Below, one piece after another: positions 53,501 to 63,745 of a stretch of 64,000 nucleotides of DNA. The DNA is taken from positions 7,108,853-7,172,852 of the forward strand of contig OY365809.1 in assembly GCA_959347315.1 (NCBI GenBank), in the 5' to 3' direction. The number at the start of each line of letters is the position of its first letter. The first letter of the stretch is position 1. A program made the translations under genes and the position numbers. Below the pieces are notes generated by a model. The model saw only the letters and a list, made by a program, of their open reading frames with translations. It was not told the DNA's origin and did not search any database. Origin of the DNA: Bimastos eiseni. Taxonomy: Eukaryota; Annelida; Clitellata; Crassiclitellata; Lumbricidae.

Positions 53501-55735
53501 AGTAATTAGCCAAGAAGAGTCAATTACTACCAGTATCCTACAAGAGACAAAAGCAACAGCCCGACAGCCACACCCTTAGACTCACTGCTGATGCACAGAG
53601 GCAGAGAAGCAATAGGACAGATACACATACACTACGACCTCCTCGAAGGCCAGAGGACCAGCGTGGCCTCAAGGCATCTGATTCCGATAAAGGACAGATT
53701 TATCAGCCAGAGGACAATTCTAAAGTTAGAATGCTTGTTTGCCGGGCAACGTTTATCCTTCCGCCAAAGCACACAGATCGGGAAGTATAAGGTCCTAATC
53801 GTGTTCTATGTTCCCTTAGGCTGTCTCTAAAGAGCCTCTGCATCCTTTGAGTGGTCTCTACTGTTTGAGCTGCTGCTGCTCGTAAAAGCAGATCTACCAA
53901 CTAAGACCCGAAATCAATCGCATGAAGACAACAGCCATACGAAATATTTGCTCAACACAGTGAAGCGGCCGAGGAGGACAACCGACCGATTGGTTTGAGT
54001 GGTCGCCATGTAATGTGGAGAGCATGGATGGGTTTGACTCATTCAAGCTACCTCCTCTCACATAGTCACAGTGTAGGGACCACGAGCAAGTCAGTCCTTC
54101 ACTCACAAGTGATCAGGACCATCTGCAAAGACTAGCCCTTCCAGAACAATGCCCATAATTTTTTTTATCCCGAGGGATCATATTTAGATTATGTACCTTG
54201 GGGAAATAATAATAATAAGAAGAAGAAGAAGAAGCAGAAGAAGAACAACAACAAAAACAACAATAACAATATTAAAAGAGTAACAATAATAATAAAAGCA
54301 ATCATAATAATAATAATAATAAAAGCAATCATAATAATAATAATAATAAAAGCAATAATAATAATAAAAGCAATAATAATAATAATAATAATAAAAGCAA
54401 TAATAATAATAATAATAATAAAAGCAATAATAATAATGATAATAAAAGCAATAATAATAATGATAATGATAATAATAAAAATAATAATAAAAATAACAAA
54501 AATAATAAAAATAATGACAATGACAACAACAATGACAACAACAATAACAATAATAGTAACAAAAGAATTTGATAAATTTTCTTGGCCCATATCTGGGTTC
54601 CAAACAGAAGCAAAAGACATAACAACATCCATCTGTAGAAAATCATCGAACATTTCCTGAGCAGCATCCCAGAAACAACTTCACAACGACAGCCTCAAAT
54701 AAAATAAGCAATTACCTCAACGTCATCCCTTTTCATCCGTGTGCCAGGGCGACTGACGAAGATATCGTCGACGTCAATTAGGATGTATCGATCGAGCGAG
54801 ATGCTGAGCTTTCCGTGTGACAGAAACGACAGAGTGTCGAGGAAGAGCAGCTTATGCAGCCAGAAGTTCAGTCCGTTTCCAAACAGCATCCTCTGAATCC
54901 CGTCGAACAGACCGCGGTCGTGCATCACAGGAACGTAGCGAATCTCTTCCACCAGGTCCCCTCCTCCCAATCCCACTCCATCTCCTCCTCCCATGGAGTG
55001 AACGTCCGTGTCTCCATTTGTGCTCATCTTCGCCCACGCCAACGGTTCATAAGTCGAATGGTTTCCGACAAAAACCGTCCACTCTTCTGAGGGCAGGATC
55101 CCGTGCGCGACCTCGCTGGCCCGCGTCACCCGAAGGATGGGAGAGCCCGGGTTCACCTCGTAGTTCCGCAAAGACAGCTTCGTATGGACGAACAGCGGGA
55201 AGTCCCTGACCTGCGCATTGTAGAGGGCTTCGTCCGGATGAGCGAACGCTATGATACCTACGTCGTAGTTGCGACAGTACTTGTCCAACAGCTGTCTGTT
55301 CCAGTTATCCATGTTTAGGTATGATTCGAGACGTTCGAAAACTATCACTCCAAACTTGCCCTTATCAGCGTGCGTCAGTGACGGAAGGCTCTTCCCTGCC
55401 AGCGCCAACTTGTACCCGATCCGGTTGGCTTCGAGTATGACGACGAGGTCCTGGCCGAACGCGGTGTACAGTGTCTCGGCCAGGATGAGGACCCTGCTGT
55501 CGATGCGCAGCTGCTGCGCCGGACTCACGTGGCTGTTGACGCTGTTGGAGTAGTCCGCATCCCGGACGCGACACTGGAGCGTCGGATGCGGAGGAACGTG
55601 GAGCGGCGAGTTGAAGCTCGTGACATAGTAGGAGAGAAAGATGAGAGAAGTGACGCTGAGAATGAGAAGGACGAGGAAGCCTTTTGTGATGGTCGGGCGT
55701 CTCACGACGAACCACCGCGTCACGTAGGCAGCCAT
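31239..55735 (-). CDS. NDST: Heparan sulfate N-deacetylase/N-sulfotransferase, 12 coding exons, complete
   Basis: Twelve exons with GT/AG borders and matching phases join into 2661 nt, 886 codons without the stop, against 872-888 residues in vertebrate NDSTs. Residues 1-18 are a short cytosolic tail, about 19-40 the Golgi signal anchor, and about 60-520 the N-deacetylase part with DVDDIFV at 321-327. The sulfotransferase part has the PAPS loop GPQKTGTTAL at 615-624. Residues match human NDST1 at a constant offset of +4: K618 (K614), E646 (E642), S716 (S712), H720 (H716), the disulfide pair C822/C832 (C818/C828) and K837 (K833). The enzyme N-deacetylates GlcNAc and N-sulfates the amine, which opens all later heparan sulfate modification. 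Oddities are a Gly/Asp-rich stretch at about 239-263 and R where human has D in PADRAYSWYQ. An in-frame ATG at 55828 would add 31 residues; the 55735 start fits family length better. Confidence 0.95.
32407..32516 (-). CDS. NDST: NDST coding exon 11
   Basis: Acceptor actttgtgttcag|CTAATG (phase 0) and donor ATCAA|GTAAGC (phase 2). It encodes [20 protein letters not shown] and [14 protein letters not shown], matching the ILVLDGxxLRxxP block of NDST. Confidence 0.92.
33422..33592 (-). CDS. NDST: NDST coding exon 10
   Basis: Acceptor gtttcttttcag|CACATG and donor TCACAG|GTCAGT, both phase 0. It encodes [18 protein letters not shown], which holds the catalytic-site His (residue 720), and [17 protein letters not shown]. 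Confidence 0.94.
34261..34435 (-). CDS. NDST: NDST coding exon 9
   Basis: Acceptor ttttcgttcag|G (phase 2, split Trp) and donor TATCAA|GTGAGT (phase 0). It encodes [22 protein letters not shown] and the 3'-phosphate binding segment [11 protein letters not shown]. Confidence 0.94.
34843..34966 (-). CDS. NDST: NDST coding exon 8
   Basis: Acceptor ctttcatag|GA (phase 1) and donor GACTG|GTTCGT (phase 2). It completes the PAPS loop (GTTALYTFL) and carries [10 protein letters not shown] with the catalytic Glu (residue 646). Confidence 0.94.
35368..35464 (-). CDS. NDST: NDST coding exon 7
   Basis: Acceptor gtgttttag|AATCCT (phase 0) and donor AAAACTG|GTTGGT (phase 1). It encodes [13 protein letters not shown] and the first half of the PAPS-binding loop, LVIGPQKT. 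The intron splits this loop inside its first Gly after KT. Confidence 0.94.
37870..38370. repeat. AAT-rich microsatellite region in NDST intron 6
   Basis: Repeated aataataat runs at 37877-37998 and 38158-38368, separated by about 150 bp of unique sequence. Confidence 0.9.
38728..38910 (-). CDS. NDST: NDST coding exon 6
   Basis: Acceptor tttctgtccag|ATAAGC and donor TGGCGT|GTAAGA, both phase 0. It encodes [20 protein letters not shown] and the linker to the sulfotransferase domain ([16 protein letters not shown]). Confidence 0.95.
39465..39639. mobile_element. hAT-like MITE, 175 bp, in NDST intron 5
   Basis: The ends cagggtcgtaccgag and, inverted, cagggccgtaccgag match at 14 of 15 bases. The flanks ctcaatga and ctcagtga match at 7 of 8. 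Its right end is 58 bp from NDST exon 5's splice donor. It has no coding potential. Confidence 0.78.
39697..39825 (-). CDS. NDST: NDST coding exon 5
   Basis: Acceptor gttttgctag|GTTTTA and donor AACCAG|GTTGGT, both phase 0. It encodes [15 protein letters not shown] and [14 protein letters not shown]. Confidence 0.94.
40229..40427. repeat. 20-bp minisatellite, about 10 units, NDST intron 4
   Basis: Unit gtatgtatgtattcatgcgt, nearly identical copies with gcgt/gcat variants. The unit length is not a multiple of three, so all three frames cycle through it; long frames here are not genes. Confidence 0.95.
41128..41313 (-). CDS. NDST: NDST coding exon 4
   Basis: Acceptor gttgcttgcag|CTGTAT and donor ATCATG|GTCAGT, both phase 0. 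It encodes [28 protein letters not shown] and GFIHRDIM, among the most conserved NDST segments. Confidence 0.95.
41690..41950 (-). repeat. tRNA-derived SINE candidate, NDST intron 3
   Basis: On the minus strand tggccaattggttagagtgc (A-box-like) is followed by gggtttgagatggtcc (B-box-like). It has the same orientation as NDST transcription. Confidence 0.45.
42374..42600 (+). repeat. tRNA-derived SINE candidate, NDST intron 3
   Basis: ggtagtgtagtggtcagcac (A box) and ggttcaaatctctgcc (B box, 42439-) are well kept; a run of G sits just before the B box. It lies 420 bp from the previous SINE, opposite strand. Confidence 0.5.
43005..43120 (-). CDS. NDST: NDST coding exon 3
   Basis: Acceptor tttctattag|AC (phase 1, making a split Asp codon) and donor GCAAAG|GTTCGA (phase 0). 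It encodes [18 protein letters not shown] and MRLNQGFAK, matching the FWWFPHMWSHMQPH block of NDST. Confidence 0.92.
43150..43330. repeat. Two diverged units of about 81 bp just upstream of NDST exon 3
   Basis: Units start aatttatatagcaccattcg (43170) and aatttatgtagcgcgaatcg (43251), then share cctgctgac and caaggt-like blocks. On the NDST strand they lie 30-200 nt upstream of exon 3's acceptor. Confidence 0.5.
45190..45540. repeat. AAT-rich region with an 84-bp tandem duplication, NDST intron 2
   Basis: The segment starting aatatcattaataataata at 45321 recurs at 45405 almost unchanged. The plus strand stays open as an Asn-rich frame (45180-45587), which is low-complexity and not taken as a gene. 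Confidence 0.8.
45965..46018. repeat. CA / CGCA microsatellite
   Basis: cgcacgcacgcac followed by cacacaca. Confidence 0.85.
46499..46880. repeat. Interspersed repeat, copy 1 (NDST intron 2)
   Basis: It shares ordered blocks with 49191-49550: tagggatRaactgag, gtaccgagtt, aagtctcattctctt, tttgcctcagttta, gtagtaactag and ttcaaaacagaaa. It also contains several aactcgg/ccgagttt inverted motifs. It is probably a non-autonomous DNA element, but the ends are unclear. Confidence 0.6.
46952..47078 (-). CDS. NDST: NDST coding exon 2
   Basis: Acceptor ttatttcag|GCAATG (phase 0) and donor ATCG|GTAGCG (phase 1). It encodes [10 protein letters not shown]... and [20 protein letters not shown], the conserved [11 protein letters not shown] block of NDST. 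Confidence 0.93.
47460..47582. repeat. TA-rich microsatellite
   Basis: Two tatatata runs flanking tatgtacat-like sequence. Confidence 0.85.
49191..49550. repeat. Interspersed repeat, copy 2 (NDST intron 1)
   Basis: It is the second copy of the family at 46499, same orientation, 2.7 kb away on the other side of NDST exon 2. It has diverged by many small gaps and substitutions. Confidence 0.6.
50788..50850. repeat. TGCA / TGTA microsatellite
   Basis: tgcatgcatgca then tgtatgtatgta; alternating purine-pyrimidine sequence. Confidence 0.85.
51002..51471. mobile_element. hAT-like element in NDST intron 1
   Basis: The left end caggcctgcc and inverted right end cagacctgcc match at 9 of 10. The flanking 8-mers agcgacgc and accgacgt match at 6 of 8. 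Inside lie a copy of the 117-bp repeat (51116-51232) and, at about 51340-51440, several direct repeats with a cccggaatttctc core. Confidence 0.55.
51116..51232. repeat. 117-119 bp interspersed repeat, copy 2
   Basis: It is the partner of 13832-13950 and sits inside the hAT-like element at 51002-51471. High identity over the whole length suggests recent spread or constraint. Confidence 0.75.
52733..52797. repeat. GAT/GAC repeat in NDST intron 1
   Basis: About 20 GAT/GAC/GAA codon-like units encode poly-Asp in one plus frame (52551-52892, 113 codons). No domain is recognisable around it. Confidence 0.8.
54205..54560. repeat. Degenerate AAT/AAC/AAG repeat, NDST intron 1
   Basis: Several near-identical units aataataataaaagcaatca make a higher-order repeat of 18-27 bp. 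It ends about 155 bp from the donor of NDST exon 1. Confidence 0.85.
54716..55735 (-). CDS. NDST: NDST coding exon 1
   Basis: The exon has 340 codons starting MAAYVTRWF and ends DDVE|GTAATT, phase 0. It holds the signal anchor ([19 protein letters not shown]) and most of the N-deacetylase region, including [16 protein letters not shown] and [11 protein letters not shown]. One large first coding exon is also the rule in vertebrate NDST genes. The frame is open up to a TGA about 24 nt before 55834, and a CAGGTGCAG just upstream could be a 5' UTR splice acceptor. The exon is GC- and CpG-rich against AT-rich introns. Confidence 0.93.
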
Positions 55736-55835
55736 CTTCTCTATAGCGGTTGAACCGGTGACCACAACGAGGCTGGGACTCGTGTGCAGAGATGGCGGCT
55801 GCTGCTGCTGAATAGGTGCCACCTTCATCTGCACC

Positions 55836-58420
55836 TGATTCGGATCAAGTTTTCAGACATACACGAAAGAACGCCTGTTGTCGAATCCCTGTGCGTCTGA
55901 CATCCAAGGGATAATGATGATGATGACAAGAGTAGCTAGTGACTGAGATTCGATGTGGCTAATAAACTTATGAGTTATGGTGCGGTAGGTGGAATTGGTG
56001 GAGTGGGAGGTACCTGAGGAGCATGGGAATTGGTATAATATGTTGATGAGGAAGACATGAACGTATTTAGAATGGACTGCATGGAGTTAAAGTCTCTTCT
56101 CCGTCTGTGCTGGTCATCGATTATCTGATTCCAGCATTTCTTCCAATGCAACATTGAGAAGGTGCGATATTACGATACACACAACCAACAACCTACAACA
56201 AGAACACAGATCATGATTCACTAATATTACTCTTGCTTTAGCTTCATGCAATTTTCAATATGTAAAGTTATTTACAAGTGTTTAGGACGAGAACTATACT
56301 AACTGCTGCCAGATAATTTACTAAGAATAGAAGTGCGTAACAGGAGCAATGGTAATGTTATTGTAGAGTACATGTACCGTATGCATAGAATGGGTGAGAG
56401 AGATGAGAAGTCACAACTCAGTTAACGGTTCCCTTTGATCCTGCTCAGGCAGATTCCTTGATCCTGCTCATGGTATACTCAGTGTCTCTTCTCTCTACTG
56501 CAGAGCCTTCCTTATCTGTTGCTATTGGCTACAGCTAGCAATGACTTCTCCTTCACTTGATGAACTCCTCAACCTGCTTCTCATAATCTATTCTCATCAA
56601 CCTTTCATTTTTCTCTCCTTCTCACACATCTGGCGGCAACTCCAGGTCCGACCCCAATTCATAACATCAAATATGAATATATATATATTATAATATATAT
56701 ACATATATGTATAATATTATATACATGTATATACGTGACATATCTGTTTAACATACATAGAACAACCGGCAGGTCTGTTATAGTCTGTCTGTTGTGCACT
56801 AAGAGATTCAGTCTTCGGTTTAGTAAGCATTTGCTAACAACATCTTCAACTACAGATCTAATAATTATTCAATAATAAACTATTTAACTACTAATTATTT
56901 AACTAACAATTATTTAATTACTAATTATTACTGCATTAATTATAATGATTATGCATGTTCCCTGTACTAAAACGATATCACTTAGTAAACGTAGTTGATG
57001 TTACAAGTGCTCAGTGATACCAGCAGGAAAGTAGAGAGCAGCACCAGCCACATGAAATGCTACTGATAAAAACAGTTGCACCCGTGTTGCCTCTTGCCTC
57101 CAGTGAAATATTTCACAGTGCAGTATCTCTGATCTCGTCAACAGGAAGGAAGTTGAAAGAGCCAGGCTGCTCTAAAGGGAGACCTCGCCCTCTTCCCTCT
57201 CTTTCACCATTCCCCCTATATAAGCACCGGATATTAACAAGGCTGCTTAGTTAAGACACATTCAAAGACCCGTGATCAATCAGACATCACCACAAAGAAC
57301 CAGGGAACCAGTCATTCAGAAATCCTTCAATAAATGTCCACAGCGAACACAGAGTAGGAAACGCAGTTGAAATCTGAAGGAAACGAAATTCCATTGAGCT
57401 GGTAATCCTCGGTCGAAGCTTCAACACCGAAGGATAAACTCAATTTCCATCGCCAGATGACGACCATAGATTTGATTCATAAAAGATGCGGCACTTATCG
57501 TCTGCTAACAAGCAACAGTCACCAGACGCCAGATGTCGCACCTAGTCCACAGAAAACCAACCGGTCACTTGTGTAATCCATGGACGATAGGTGGATTCAA
57601 TTCTAATTGATTCCTTAAAGGGCAGAAGTGATACTCTGAATGTTAACAGCTCTCCTACAACAGTCTTGTCAGTATAATCCAATTTCTTTGCCATGAACGG
57701 AAATTTGCTTCTTCTGGGGTAATATAATCCTTGATTGGTTGTACGTCTGCACTTCACCATACCCATGACAATCTCTATCAAGTCATAATGATGCCTACGA
57801 TGAGTTTCTCTCTTGAAGGGGCACATTTCTGAATTTTTTGATTAAATTTATAATAACATTATATAGTCAATAATATTAATGAAAACTTACATACTTATTT
57901 CTTACACTATAATTCGTGGTGAAGGCAGTAACCCAATCAACTTTATAGTTGGGATCGCCACAACTTTGGAAATATTATCAGAGGTCACAGACTCACAGGA
58001 CCAAAAAGGTTGAGAACCACTAGACAGTAAAAAATTACATATTATGTATACAATACATACATTATACAACATATACATATATAATTATGTCTACATATAT
58101 TATAAAGTATATATAATATATATATGTATATAATATCGACTGTATATATTTATATACACGCATAGACAAGTATGCACAACAAACAGAAGTACACAAAAAT
58201 AGAATATACAACTGAGTTAAACATATACACAAGTATCATAATTTGCATAGACAAATGAATATAATAATCACTAATATGCATATTAAACATCTTTTACGCA
58301 GAAGCACAATACAAACGAACAATGAACGTATAAAAACTCATATATAACAATGTTTGTACAATCAATTTGAGACATGTAAACAATCAAATGAATGCAATAA
58401 TAAACAATCAGATAGACTGT
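55836..58420. other. Upstream flank of NDST, no coding exon seen
   Basis: It should include the NDST 5' UTR and promoter, whose positions cannot be fixed. A plus-strand ctatataag at 57217 has no gene downstream of it, so it is not called a TATA box. AT runs lie at 56670-56740 and 58070-58160. Confidence 0.45.
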
Positions 58421-58426
58421 CGTATA

Positions 58427-58735
58427 TACATTCTGTCTGTTGCATACATTCTGTCTGTTGCATACATTCTGTCTGTTGCATACATTCTGTATGTTGCATA
58501 CATTCTGTATGTTGCATACATTCTGTCTGTTGCATACATTCTGTCTGTTGCATACATTCTGTCTGTTGCATACATTCTGTCTGTTGCATACATTCTGTCT
58601 GTTGCATACATTCTGTCTGTTGCATACATTCTGTCTGTTGCATACATTCTGTATGTTGCATACATTCTGTCTGTTGCATACATTCTGTCTGTTGCATACA
58701 TTCTGTCTGTTGCATACATTCTGTCTGTTGCATAC
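58427..58735. repeat. 18-bp minisatellite, about 17 units
   Basis: Unit cattctgtctgttgcata; a few units read ctgtatg in place of ctgtctg. As 18 is a multiple of three and the unit lacks stops in most frames, long frames of six-residue repeats appear on both strands. Confidence 0.97.
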
Positions 58736-59271
58736 AAGCACAGCCAGATACCCAGATAATTCACAGGGACGTTTTATTAGAATATCCTGAATAAGATACA
58801 AAATGCAACTGACCCAGGCAGACAAAATAGAGAAAGACAGACAGAGACAAAGAAACAGAGACAGAGATATACAGACAGAGACAGAGAGAGACATACACAT
58901 ACCGAGAAAGTCAGACAGATACAGAGAAAAACAGACATAGAAAGACAGGTACAGAGACAGACAGAGACAGACAGACACAGACACACATGGAGTATATAGA
59001 AAGACAGTTTGTAGGCACTCAATATGTAGCAGACACTGGCATTCCGTTTAGAACTTTTTTTATCACATTTCATCCCCATATAAAAACCCCACCTACCCAC
59101 TCCCACCCCACCCCACCCCACTCCGGTGGCTGTCCCTTTGTCCGCTGGGGCAAGTATTTCAAATCTATTCCCATACAAGTAGAGCATTGTCTATGACTAT
59201 GTCAAGTCAATTCAAACATTACATTATAACGGGAGACCGTTATTTAGGAGATTCCGATTGGGACTAAAACG

Positions 59272-59371
59272 CCTGCAGCACCAGCACCAGCACCAGAACC
59301 AGCACCAGAACCAGCACCAGCACCAGCACCAGAACCAGCACCAGAACCAGCACCAGAACCAGCACCAGCAG
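59272..59371. repeat. CCAGCA/CCAGAA hexamer array
   Basis: About 16 hexamers of ccagca or ccagaa. Confidence 0.95.
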
Positions 59372-59639
59372 GAGACATACACTGCCGGGCAAATGAAGCA
59401 ACTGCGGCCTTGCAGTCATCAATCTGCTTATCAAGGCATTTGTCAGCTTGTAAAGACATCTTCAGCTTATACACTAATGCAATTTCCACTAAAAGCAAGC
59501 ATTCATTTAGCACGACTGGTCAAGACAGGTGTTCATTAGCAGGAATATGAACACACCAACCATATACATGCATTGTATAATGAATGACTACAAGGCAGTT
59601 GTTAGGAAAGATTATCCTGCTCTCGGATCTTGCTTTGTT

Positions 59640-60030
59640 TAATTCACTGGATTGTGCATCAATGAATGAATTGAATGGATTGAATAGATGAATTAATGAA
59701 TGAGTGAAATCGATGACTGAATTAATGAATAAATTGAATAGATGAATGAGTGAGTGAATGAATTGAAGGGACGAATGAGTGAATGAATTAATTAATGTAT
59801 TGAATGGATGAATGAATAAATGAATTAATTGATTAATGAGTGAGCGAATGAATGAATGAATGGAATGGATGAATGAATGTCAATGAATGAACATCAACAA
59901 ATGAAGGTCATAAAAGGAATGAGTGTTGACTGAATGAATGAACAAATGACAACAAATGTCAGTGAATGTAAGTGAATGAATGTCAGTGAATAAATAAATG
60001 AATGAATGAATGAATGACTGATTGATACCC
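59640..60030. repeat. Degenerate GAAT repeat
   Basis: gaatgaatgaat with many substitutions over about 390 bp. Confidence 0.85.
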
Positions 60031-60039
60031 TGCGCTGAT

Positions 60040-63000
60040 ATAAATAAACAGTGCTAGAGAAGTTTCCAGATATGATTTGATTGAATCTGTAGCATCCACC
60101 AAACGGATAGATGATGTCTAGTTGCATGCACTTCAAAGGAAGGCCTCTGAGAAATGCAAAATAATAGATGCAAGGGTTGAAGGACAAAGGCTCAGAGGTT
60201 TTGCCACCGTTTGTACCAATCATCGAAACTGCTCTTATTAATGGCCCGCAGACAGAGCCAGACGGGGCAAAAATATATAGGCAAAAATTAAAGAGTTCTC
60301 CCTCACTTAAAAATCTCTGCTTATGTCAGACGTAAACTTAAAGATCATGGCTACCTAAAGAATCCATCTGGCTTGGATTCTAGTCAGCAAAAAGTCTGTG
60401 CCTTGGATCACATCAACTCATTTTCGCAATACTGTACAGGTTTGTTTTAAGACTGTCTACTAGTCTAGTCAAAAGCTCAGATTACTTAAAAAATGACCAA
60501 TTCTGCCGAACAAGACATTCCATTAAACTGCTGAGGAGTAGACTTTGTCCAATGAAATAACTTCAAGTGGCATTCTTACAAGTTGGCATTACTAAAAGAC
60601 TAGCAATTAATTCATTATTAACTTGAACCTAATCCATCAAAAATGAAATAATTTATAATGTCAATGAATGTAAGAGTTATTATTAATATTATTATTATTA
60701 GTAGTGCTAAAACGCCAGAGCAGAAACAGAAACAATAAAAACATAAGTATGAAACATTACAAACGTACATTGATGAATATAAGACAGAGAAAGTGAGAAA
60801 ATATAAATTTGTAAGGCTATTACTGTGCTGATATGGGGTGTAAGATAGTCTGTGTGTAAGCACAGTGCTGGATTGTCTGCCAAGAGGTATCATGCACCTT
60901 AAATGTCTGGAAGAAGAGAGACATAGTACAAATTAGCCTTTCCAATAGCACTATAGAAATCAAGTAATGTATTTTTTGGACTATAAGCTGCGAGTTTTTA
61001 GTAAACTTTTTATACGTGAGTTGCGGGTAGTGTGTTATATACAGTGCACACTTAACGGATCGATGTATAGGTTACAACTAACTACAGCTCTATCAGTCAA
61101 TAATACTATCCTTTAATTCTTTCAGTCTCATTGGGTATAGAACCTCTTACTCATCTTCACCTTTCAAAAATCATACCAAACAGTAAAGGTTTTAATCTCT
61201 AATTTCAAACTCACTAAAACTACTTTAAAACCAAAATATAAGTCAAATGTTGAAATTTGTTTCAAAAGTCCATAAAATGTAACCTTCAGAAATTGCTATC
61301 TTTTAAAACACGAATATTTGTCAGTTTGAATTAATAAAGAAGAAACTTATTATATTTACAGATGCCAACATCACACACATCTGCACGCCGTCTAAATTAT
61401 CTGTTCATAGGTCGCACCATATCTGCCTGCATGCCATTGCAACGTTTGTATTGTTTTATTAGCAGATCAGGGTTCATGACTTCATTTTCTTAGCCTCTCC
61501 CTCACTGTGTACAGTCTGTGTACTGATCATAGCCTAAGGGGTTTATGTCTTAAGGACGACCTAAAGTACCATAGGCATGCACTCTTTATGGGGGACGTAC
61601 AATAGCCCAAAGGTTCGATAGTCCGAAGGTTCGATAATCCGAAGGTTCGATAGACCAAAGGTTCGATAGTCCAAAGATTAGTGTAAGCTCGAGAGTGCCT
61701 AGGGTTCGATAGTCCGAAGGTTCGATAATCCGAAAATCTTCGGACTAGAAAATTTTCTTGGGATTATCGAACCTTCGGACTATAGAACCTTTGGACTATC
61801 GAACCTTTGGACTATCGAACCTTCAGACTATCGATACAGAACCCTCTTTATGACTTATACAACTGATACCATTAAGCAACACTGGAAGCAGGCGACTCCA
61901 TCTGCAATGGCAAAAGGAGGACCAACACCCAACGGAGGCCAATAGCCAAAGCAGGACATACCGGATGTTGTAGATGGACTCATTGAGAAAACGCTTTCTG
62001 TGGTCGGTCGATTCTAAAACGTTGCTGTACAAAAGTTGGGGTCACTACAATTAACCTTTGCATGATTTAAAGCCTGATTCACAACGAATTGAAGGAATAA
62101 TTTATGCACAAACTAAAGGTTCACTTGAATGTTTGAAGGTAGAGAGAGAGAGAGACACATTTGATCCAACCGAATGTACATGACAGAAACAGCCAGCATA
62201 CACAGCAACAGCCAACGGCCTCTGCATCATGCATGTGTAATATCTCATGTATAAATATGCTCATATATGAGGATACATTTACATGTGTGTATGTGTTTAT
62301 ATATACATACATGTATTTGTTACGCATACACTTGGCAATTCTGGTTACTTATATAGAGACTTTAAGATCCCGTCAATGACTTTGAGCATAGATATAATAA
62401 TATCTAGAACAATTGAACAGGTGCAACTCTGGGTAGACAGCGATGCGTCTACGATACTCCCAGGTATCCCCTCATCCCCTCCCTTTCCTCCCCACCAGAC
62501 TTATCAGAGGAATACAAGCTTCTGATAATTAATAACACACATACTGTTGGTGATATTCTTTCTGTCTTTCATTTCACGGTTTTGTTTATCAGGTTTAAAT
62601 ATAACTACAGCAATGACAATTCGAAGCACTGCACCTGAATTGCTCCTCTTCTGCTGGGCTGCATAAAAGCAATATGTCGGCTTTCAGCTAAAGGCAGCTT
62701 ACAAGTCAACCTATACAGCATCATTGTGAAGACTAAATAAGCATTCAGTCGATGGCACTCCAGAATAGACAGACCACCAATGCAGTAAATTCCAAGGGTC
62801 AGTCCAAAGAGACTAGGTAGATAGGCAGTAATTCTAAAACAGTATTCACAGCGCTCCTAAAAGCAAAATGGCCATGCACAGAATATTCATAAACATAAAA
62901 CATTACCTTTACGACACTCATGGACACAATCAGCCAATACAAAAGGGTAATCGTAATTAGAACAATTTCTAATACAAATTAAAACAATAATTGTTCTGAC

Positions 63001-63740
63001 ACAACAGGAAAGGTGTCTGTGCACTCGACATGAAGAAGCTATTAAGCTACAGCGGTCACAGGGGTCATACCCCCAGTTAAGACAAAGGTCATACCCCACT
63101 GGCTCAACGGTCAGACTATTTATGTGTCAGAGTGACCTAGCCACCATTTAATAGCAGACACCACATGGTCCTCCAATTGTCAACAGGCAGTTCTATTCTG
63201 TCAGCATTGGAAACCGTTATTTTATGTTTTCAGGTCCTAGCAAATGCCTCCATGGAGTTTCCCCTTGACACAGGGCAACATAAATCATTGTTTATTACTA
63301 TTGGTATTTAGGTTACGTTATCTTGTCTGGTGGGATAAATAAATCCATACAATGGTGTATAACAAAATAGTAGAAGCGTACAGTGGACGAAAGATTTTGC
63401 TATGGTGGTCGAGGCGGTATATAGCGAAGCAGAAAGGAGTCCAATTGGAAATTGGATGAGTGACCATTCATGGAATGCTTTCACAAGGCCACCTGATGCT
63501 CAATTCCTCACCCGGTACAATGCTCACCCGGTGATCCTATAATAGGTGATAAGGGAATGCCAAAGTATGACAGGAAGCCCAACAACTGTTTTGATATCAC
63601 CGCCAAAGTGTTTGCGCATCAGCCAAATGACCTTCTGGCCTATGGGTCATGCTTCTGAGGAGTTTCTTCTGAGCTATGTAAACAAATACGTCAGGTCAAC
63701 CTTCTGACCCCTTTTACCAAGTAGAAACAGATGTTTAAAT
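60040..63740. other. No gene seen
   Basis: Apart from the inverted 16-bp array, no conserved protein segment was recognised on either strand. The block at 60968-61060 (gactataagctgcgag) looks like the end of a dispersed repeat. Confidence 0.45.
61600..61835. repeat. Inverted array of 16-bp units (ggttcgatagtccgaa)
   Basis: The left arm (61601-61680) and a middle block (61702-61735) carry ggttcgatagtccgaa-type units. The right arm (61762-61833) carries the reverse complement, four units, so the two sides can pair. It is probably a MITE-like or cruciform-forming element. Confidence 0.85.
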
Positions 63741-63745
63741 GAAAT

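Noticed and set aside
54817..55753. Several plus-strand and alternate minus-strand frames over NDST exon 1
   Set aside because: Shadows caused by the GC-rich coding exon; the NDST frame is the one with family conservation.
57210..57230. TATA-like ctatataag on the plus strand
   Set aside because: No gene follows on the plus strand, and NDST runs the other way.
58427..58735. CRISPR-like regular repeat
   Set aside because: Units are directly adjacent with no spacers, and the genome is animal; it is a minisatellite.
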